Shown here piece by piece: positions 22,551-26,139 of a DNA stretch of 26,139 nucleotides. Each line of letters starts with the position of its first letter. Positions within the stretch are counted from its first letter, which is position 1. The stretch is taken from assembly GCA_005799205.1 (NCBI GenBank), contig SYHM01000037.1, positions 1-26,139 of the forward strand, read 5' to 3'. The translations under genes and the position numbers were made by a program. A model generated the notes under the pieces. That model saw nothing but the letters and a program-made list of their open reading frames with translations. It was not told the DNA's origin and searched no databases. The DNA is from Planctomycetia bacterium (GTDB lineage: Bacteria; Planctomycetota; Phycisphaerae; Phycisphaerales; SM1A02).

Positions 22551-23782
22551 GGCTGTGGGTGATGCTCGGCCGTTGCCGACGCGAATGAACGATCGAAGAC
22601 GAGACGCCCAGAGAGCACTGGCACTGTGATGCGCACGAGAATGGTGTAGATAAGGAGGCCCAGTGCCCAAATGCCGAGCGTGACGAACGTCTCGTTGCGC
22701 GTGGGCAGATACTCAACAATCTCTCCCAGCGGCGTCGGAATGAACGCGGGCACGATCAGTCCCATGCCCTTCTCAATCCAGATGCCGACGATAAGTAGCA
22801 CGCATGCGAATTGCAGGATCGCCACCCGACGACTGAGTGGGGTGTACAGAAGAACCATCGCCACGAGATTGAGCGCGATGGCAGACCAGATCCACGGAAC
22901 AAGTGCCGTGCGCCCGTGCAAACCAAGGAAAAGGTAGCGCGCGGACGCACCATGCGCTGAGTCGGTATAGAACTCTGTGAACGCTTCCGCGGCGAGCAGA
23001 AACATGTTGATCGTGAGCGCCACCGTGATGATGTTGCGCAGCGTCATGAACGCTTTCGCGCTCACTTGGTAGGTGGTGAAGGCCTTCAGTGCCGAAAGCG
23101 TGAGCACCAGAAACGCAGGACCAGCGGCGAATGCCGATGCGAGAAACCGCGGCGCGATCACTGCCGAGTTCCAAAATGGTCTGCCGCCAAGCCCGCTATA
23201 GAGAAAGGCAGTCACGGTATGGATGCTGATCGCCCACGCGATGGCGACGAAGACGAAGGGGATATAGAAGATCTTGCTCGGCGCACGGCGCATGTATGCG
23301 CAGTAAATGAGATATCCGCAGATATGAAGATTGAGCAGCAAGTATCCGTTGAGCGCGACGACATCCCATGTCAGCATCGACGAAGGAAAGTTGAACCGCA
23401 GCATCAGATGATGGAAGCGGTCAGGCCTGCCAAGATCGACTGAGACGAAGAGCATCGCCATGATGATGGCCGCGACGGCGAAGAGCTCGCCAAAGATCAC
23501 AAGGTCATGCAGCTCGCGATTTCGATAGATGTAGACGGGAATGACGAGCATCACAGCAGCGGCAGCCATCCCAACAAGAAAGGTGAAGTTGGCGATGTAG
23601 AAGCCCCACGAGACTTGATCGGTCATCCCAGTGGTCGCCAGCCCCGCGACGAGTTGCTTGCAATAGGCGTTGACTCCCAGCAGCACCACCGAGGTGAGTA
23701 GAAACATCCAGGCGTAGTAGCGGGCGTCGCCTACAAAGCTCAGACGAAAGCACCGCGAGAGAAAGCGCAGGTAGTTCTTCAT
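22547..23782 (-). CDS. NrfD/DsrP-type polytopic quinol dehydrogenase subunit
   Basis: A 411-residue integral membrane protein with about ten hydrophobic helices, of the NrfD/PsrC/DsrP superfamily. Segments such as WGFYIANFTFLVGMAAAAVML, FVSVDLGRPDRFHH and the SIHTVTAFLYSGLGGRPFW stretch are typical, including the aspartate and histidine positions near the quinone site. It should oxidise quinol and pass electrons to the four-cluster ferredoxin encoded just upstream. ATG 23782 overlaps that gene's stop by four bases; an in-frame ATG at 23803 lies inside it and is less likely. Together with the cytochrome it forms a cytochrome/ferredoxin/NrfD module related to the Nrf, Qrc and alternative complex III families. 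Confidence 0.92.
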   Translation of the reverse strand: MKNYLRFLSRCFRLSFVGDARYYAWMFLLTSVVLLGVNAYCKQLVAGLATTGMTDQVSWGFYIANFTFLVGMAAAAVMLVIPVYIYRNRELHDLVIFGELFAVAAIIMAMLFVSVDLGRPDRFHHLMLRFNFPSSMLTWDVVALNGYLLLNLHICGYLIYCAYMRRAPSKIFYIPFVFVAIAWAISIHTVTAFLYSGLGGRPFWNSAVIAPRFLASAFAAGPAFLVLTLSALKAFTTYQVSAKAFMTLRNIITVALTINMFLLAAEAFTEFYTDSAHGASARYLFLGLHGRTALVPWIWSAIALNLVAMVLLYTPLSRRVAILQFACVLLIVGIWIEKGMGLIVPAFIPTPLGEIVEYLPTRNETFVTLGIWALGLLIYTILVRITVPVLSGRLVFDRSFASATAEHHPQP

Positions 23783-24900
23783 GCGGTTCGCCCATCCCAC
23801 CACTGCGGCGTGACCGCTGCGATTATCTCGGTGTCAGGACCGTTCGATCCTGGCAGGCATCCGTAGGCCGCACCCTCTTTCGCTCGAAGGTCGTCTGCAA
23901 TCGCAATCGCCTCGGGATCGAGTGAATTCGGATATCGCTCATCGAAGTAATAGAAGAATCGAGGAAGGGTGCCAACCTCTTCCTTGAGGATGAAGATGCG
24001 CTTCGTGCGCAGAATCTCAGAAACCTCAGAGTGCGGGTCGAGCAGATTGCCGAACTTGCGCGCGCCAGTGGGACAGACCTCGGCGCAGGCTGGCATTCGT
24101 CCCTCGCGCGTGCGGTGAAGGCAGAAGTGACACTTCTCGACCACGCCCATCTCGCGTGGCCGATTTGAGAGGTAACTCATGTTCGGATTCAACTGATCCT
24201 TGGGAAGTTTGGGTTGGGCAAAATTGAATCGTCGCGCCCAGTAGGGACACGCGGCCTCGCAGTACCGGCAGCCAATGCACCAGTCGTAGTCGATGACGGT
24301 CACGCCATCCTTCTCTTGCCATGTCGCTTCGACGGGACAGACTTTGACGCACGGAGGATTCGCGCACTGATGACACTGCACTGGCAAGTAGAAGTGTTCG
24401 GCATCTGGAACGAGCGGCCGGTCATAGTGGTGGGTTCCCTGCTCAACATCGAGTGTGCCACGGGGCATCTCGATGACCCGGATGTACTGAATCTCTGGAG
24501 TGCGCGATTGATTGTTCTCCGCCACGCACGCATGCACACACTTGCGGCAGCCGATACAGCGCGAGAGATTGAGGGCGTAGCCAAACTCAACACCTTCCAT
24601 CGGCTTGAGGTCGCGAAGATGTGGACGAACCTCGAATCGCTTTTCGACCTTCGCTCGGATTCGCTCGAGCGCTTCTTCGAGTTCAGCAGGAGTCATCTGC
24701 TTGTAGTGCTTTTGAAGAAACTGCTCAAGATTTGGAACCTGATCTGAGCCGAGCTCACGCAGTGGACTCAGCGCCGCTGCGAGCGCGGCCATTCCTCCGA
24801 GTGCCGCAGCGCCGACGCGCAGAAAACTGCGGCGGTTCAGCGCGTTCGCGGTCACCCGCGCTGGAAGCGATGGACCATCCCAGATGCGCACGCCGGTCAT
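23779..24900 (-). CDS. Tat-exported ferredoxin with four 4Fe-4S clusters (NrfC/DsrO-like)
   Basis: A 373-residue periplasmic iron-sulfur protein. A twin-arginine signal, NRRSFLR followed by a hydrophobic stretch, occupies residues 22-45. Four cysteine clusters are complete: Cys115/118/121/125, 176/179/184/188, 208/211/214/218 and 257/260/272/276. This is the standard pattern of NrfC, TtrB and DsrO, which carry electrons between an NrfD membrane subunit and a cytochrome or molybdoenzyme. ATG 24900 has AGGAG on the minus strand (24912-24908) and overlaps the tetraheme cytochrome stop. A Tat signal fits export with folded clusters. As the gene lies back-to-back with napA, its likely role is electron supply to nitrate reductase. 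Confidence 0.93.
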   Translation of the reverse strand: MTGVRIWDGPSLPARVTANALNRRSFLRVGAAALGGMAALAAALSPLRELGSDQVPNLEQFLQKHYKQMTPAELEEALERIRAKVEKRFEVRPHLRDLKPMEGVEFGYALNLSRCIGCRKCVHACVAENNQSRTPEIQYIRVIEMPRGTLDVEQGTHHYDRPLVPDAEHFYLPVQCHQCANPPCVKVCPVEATWQEKDGVTVIDYDWCIGCRYCEAACPYWARRFNFAQPKLPKDQLNPNMSYLSNRPREMGVVEKCHFCLHRTREGRMPACAEVCPTGARKFGNLLDPHSEVSEILRTKRIFILKEEVGTLPRFFYYFDERYPNSLDPEAIAIADDLRAKEGAAYGCLPGSNGPDTEIIAAVTPQWWDGRTA

Positions 24901-25601
24901 TGATGCTCTCCTGTCTGTGGTTGGTGTAACCAGCGTCGTAGCGGGCTCACGAGCGCCCCCGACTCGCGGTGGTCTGCGTGCTGTTGCTCGCCCATGCGCA
25001 GCGTGTTGGGTGCGGGCAGAGGTGCATACGGTTCGTAGCGCGGCGAGTGCGGATCGTGACATTCGTTGCAATTCAGACGGCGTTGTTCTGCTGAGTGGGA
25101 GACCCATGACCCGAGCGTCTTGCCATGTGTGCCCCGCTGCCAGTCGCGATAGAGAGTCCCGTGACACTGCGCGCAGAGTTGTGGAGTCTGCGAAAAGGGA
25201 ATCGTCGATCCATCGCGAAGCGTCAACCGCTCACGGTCCTTGGGATCATGGCAATTCACACATCGATCGTTGAGGCCATGCGCGAGCTGGACCGATTCGT
25301 GGTAGGCACGCGGCGCTCCTGCAGCACCCGCCGAGGCAAAGATCTGATGGCACCCATTGCACGTCTGTGATCGACCACCCACCATCACATGCGGCGGATC
25401 GCTCATCGCAACGCGGCGCGCGCCTGGCTCGAGCAGATGTCGATCGATTGTGATCGCGGACTTGATTGGAACGTCGAACGACGTCGAAAGTGCCAGCAAT
25501 GCGCTGGTGAGCCCAATGAAACCCATCGGGAGGAGCCATGCAGGCGCCCTGAGGGGTCGCTTCGCAGGCGCGTTGGGAATGGTGGAATTCGACTCGTTCA
25601 T
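24897..25601 (-). CDS. Membrane-anchored tetraheme cytochrome c
   Basis: A 234-residue multiheme cytochrome. One hydrophobic helix (about 20-40) can serve as signal anchor, leaving a periplasmic domain with four CxxCH heme sites: CNGCH (81-85), CVNCH (114-118), CAQCH (143-147) and CNECH (178-182). Additional histidines (for example His101, His108, His159, His169) could be distal ligands. It is the first gene of the minus-strand operon, divergent from napD. The pattern is not that of NapB (diheme) and does not clearly match NapC/NrfH spacing, so it looks like the cytochrome of a cytochrome/ferredoxin/NrfD complex that hands electrons toward NapA. The Shine-Dalgarno sequence is weak. Confidence 0.9.
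   Translation of the reverse strand: MNESNSTIPNAPAKRPLRAPAWLLPMGFIGLTSALLALSTSFDVPIKSAITIDRHLLEPGARRVAMSDPPHVMVGGRSQTCNGCHQIFASAGAAGAPRAYHESVQLAHGLNDRCVNCHDPKDRERLTLRDGSTIPFSQTPQLCAQCHGTLYRDWQRGTHGKTLGSWVSHSAEQRRLNCNECHDPHSPRYEPYAPLPAPNTLRMGEQQHADHRESGALVSPLRRWLHQPQTGEHQ
24908..24912 (-). promoter_or_regulatory. Shine-Dalgarno sequence of the four-cluster ferredoxin gene
   Basis: On the minus strand AGGAG lies seven bases before the ATG that ends at 24900, fixing the start so that the Tat signal is at the N-terminus. The site is inside the tetraheme cytochrome coding region. Confidence 0.6.
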
Positions 25602-25713
25602 TTTTCACTATCGATTGGCGAGATGTAGATATCTAGAGTATAGTATCTTGATTAGAACCTTGCACCACCTCAGGGACGAAAAAAAGCAGATCCCGACACC
25701 CCCTCGACTCACA
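25602..25713. promoter_or_regulatory. Divergent nap promoter region
   Basis: The 112-base gap between the cytochrome gene and napD is AT-rich at 25621-25655. On the plus strand TTGGCG (25615-25620) and TATAGT (25639-25644), 18 bases apart, form a plausible promoter for napDA. On the minus strand TATACT (25642-25637) is a good -10 for the cytochrome operon without a good -35. A perfect palindrome AGATATCT (25627-25634) and a looser inverted repeat from GATAT (25628) to GTATC (25647) overlap these elements and may be an operator. A TTGAT half-site resembling the FNR/NnrR family occurs at 25648-25652, but its second half is poor. No Shine-Dalgarno sequence lies close to napD. Confidence 0.45.
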
Positions 25714-25977
25714 ATGGCCATCAGCGGACTCATTCTCACCCACACGGACGACGATTCTGTGAATCGAGTGACCTCGGCACTCGAGGCAGATCGGCGCGTC
25801 ACCCTCGGGGAACGATTTGGCCTACGGCGTGCAATTGTTGCGCAGACCTCGAGTGCTGCCGAAGACCGCGCGCTCTTCGACGAGCTGCGCGCACTCTCGG
25901 GCGTCCTGAATGTGGATGTGGTGTATGTGCATCTCGACGACGACCAGCGAAGGAGTGTGTGCAATGCAGTGCGTTGA
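25714..25977 (+). CDS. napD: Nitrate reductase maturation chaperone NapD
   Basis: An 87-residue cytoplasmic chaperone of the NapD family, which binds the twin-arginine signal of NapA and holds back export until cofactor is loaded. It begins with the ISGLILTH strand and carries the LNVDVVYVHLDDD C-terminal strand typical of the ferredoxin-fold NapD. The length is normal. ATG 25714 follows the leader region; the 3' end overlaps the napA start by 14 bases. The immediate presence of napA confirms the assignment. Confidence 0.93.
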   Translation: MAISGLILTHTDDDSVNRVTSALEADRRVTLGERFGLRRAIVAQTSSAAEDRALFDELRALSGVLNVDVVYVHLDDDQRRSVCNAVR

Positions 25978-26139
25978 TCGACGGACCTTCATTCAAGCCT
26001 GCGCGATGAGTGCAGCGACAGCAGCCGCAGCTGGATCGACCACTGCCTTCCCCCTGCCAGTATTGCAGAGTGATGGCAAGGGCGACTCTGGTGGCGTGCA
26101 GTGGAACAAGGCCCCCTGCCGTTTCTGTGGCACTGGCTG
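25964..26139 (+). CDS. napA: Periplasmic nitrate reductase catalytic subunit NapA (3' truncated)
   Basis: The first 58 residues of a molybdoenzyme run off the right edge. A twin-arginine signal (DRRTFIQAC followed by an Ala/Ser-rich hydrophobic segment) ends near residue 30, and the mature part begins WNKAPCRFCGTG, the start of the N-terminal 4Fe-4S motif typical of NapA. NapA reduces nitrate to nitrite in the periplasm using Mo-bisMGD and this cluster. ATG 25964 overlaps the end of napD, so the two are co-translated. Related NasA-type enzymes lack the Tat signal, so NapA is preferred. Confidence 0.93.
   Translation, partial: MQCVDRRTFIQACAMSAATAAAAGSTTAFPLPVLQSDGKGDSGGVQWNKAPCRFCGTG

Noticed and set aside
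25648..25661. FNR/NnrR site upstream of napD
   Set aside because: TTGAT is present but the second half (ACCTT) does not match ATCAA, so only a half-site can be claimed.

Overview
The window is 26 kb of densely packed, GC-rich bacterial chromosome. Genes commonly overlap by 1 to 13 bases, and no tRNA, rRNA, CRISPR array, insertion sequence or phage gene is visible. The taxon cannot be fixed from this sequence alone. The gene mix (Nap with an NrfC/NrfD-type module, many unusual start contexts, an unusual ECF sigma pair) would fit a Planctomycetota-like or other environmental Gram-negative lineage, but that is a low-confidence inference.

Region 1 (1-8944) is mainly a reductive pyrimidine or hydantoin catabolism cluster. 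It holds the C-terminal end of a PreA-type dihydropyrimidine dehydrogenase, a CoA-acylating methylmalonate/malonate semialdehyde dehydrogenase, a dihydropyrimidinase, an NCS1 nucleobase permease and an AGXT2-like aminotransferase. Together these cover uptake, uracil or thymine reduction, ring opening, deamination of beta-alanine or beta-aminoisobutyrate, and conversion to acyl-CoA. Only the beta-ureidopropionase step is missing here. An opposite-strand pair (FAD oxidoreductase and aldo/keto reductase) sits between preA and mmsA, and a CutC-family gene is coupled to the end of the operon.

Region 2 (8892-10252) is a minus-strand ECF sigma factor followed by a membrane protein that is a candidate anti-sigma factor.

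Region 3 (10315-13364) is the most unusual part. It is a four-gene, translationally coupled operon encoding what looks like an SbcCD/Rad50-Mre11 machine whose ATPase is broken into pieces. The N-terminal half (Walker A, Q-loop, long coil, CPLC half-hook) comes first, then the Mre11-like nuclease, then a 98-residue coiled-coil protein, then the C-terminal half (signature motif, Walker B, H-loop). A two-domain VOC protein follows.

Region 4 (14182-16936) has a tyrosine phenol-lyase transcribed divergently from a RIC/YtfE-type iron-sulfur repair protein and a small CopD-like membrane protein. The two sides share an AT-rich intergenic region containing a palindrome.

Region 5 (16933-26139) is a nitrate respiration island. 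Molybdenum cofactor genes (mobA, mogA, moaC, moeA, moaDE, moaA) lie beside a minus-strand operon for a membrane-anchored tetraheme cytochrome, a four-cluster ferredoxin and an NrfD quinol dehydrogenase subunit. Divergent from that operon are napD and the start of napA. The cofactor genes supply Mo-bisMGD for NapA, the cytochrome/ferredoxin/NrfD module is a plausible electron donor, and RIC would repair damage from nitrosative by-products. Two genes of unknown role (a 147-residue protein and a cysteine-poor carboxymuconolactone-decarboxylase-like protein) are embedded in this operon.
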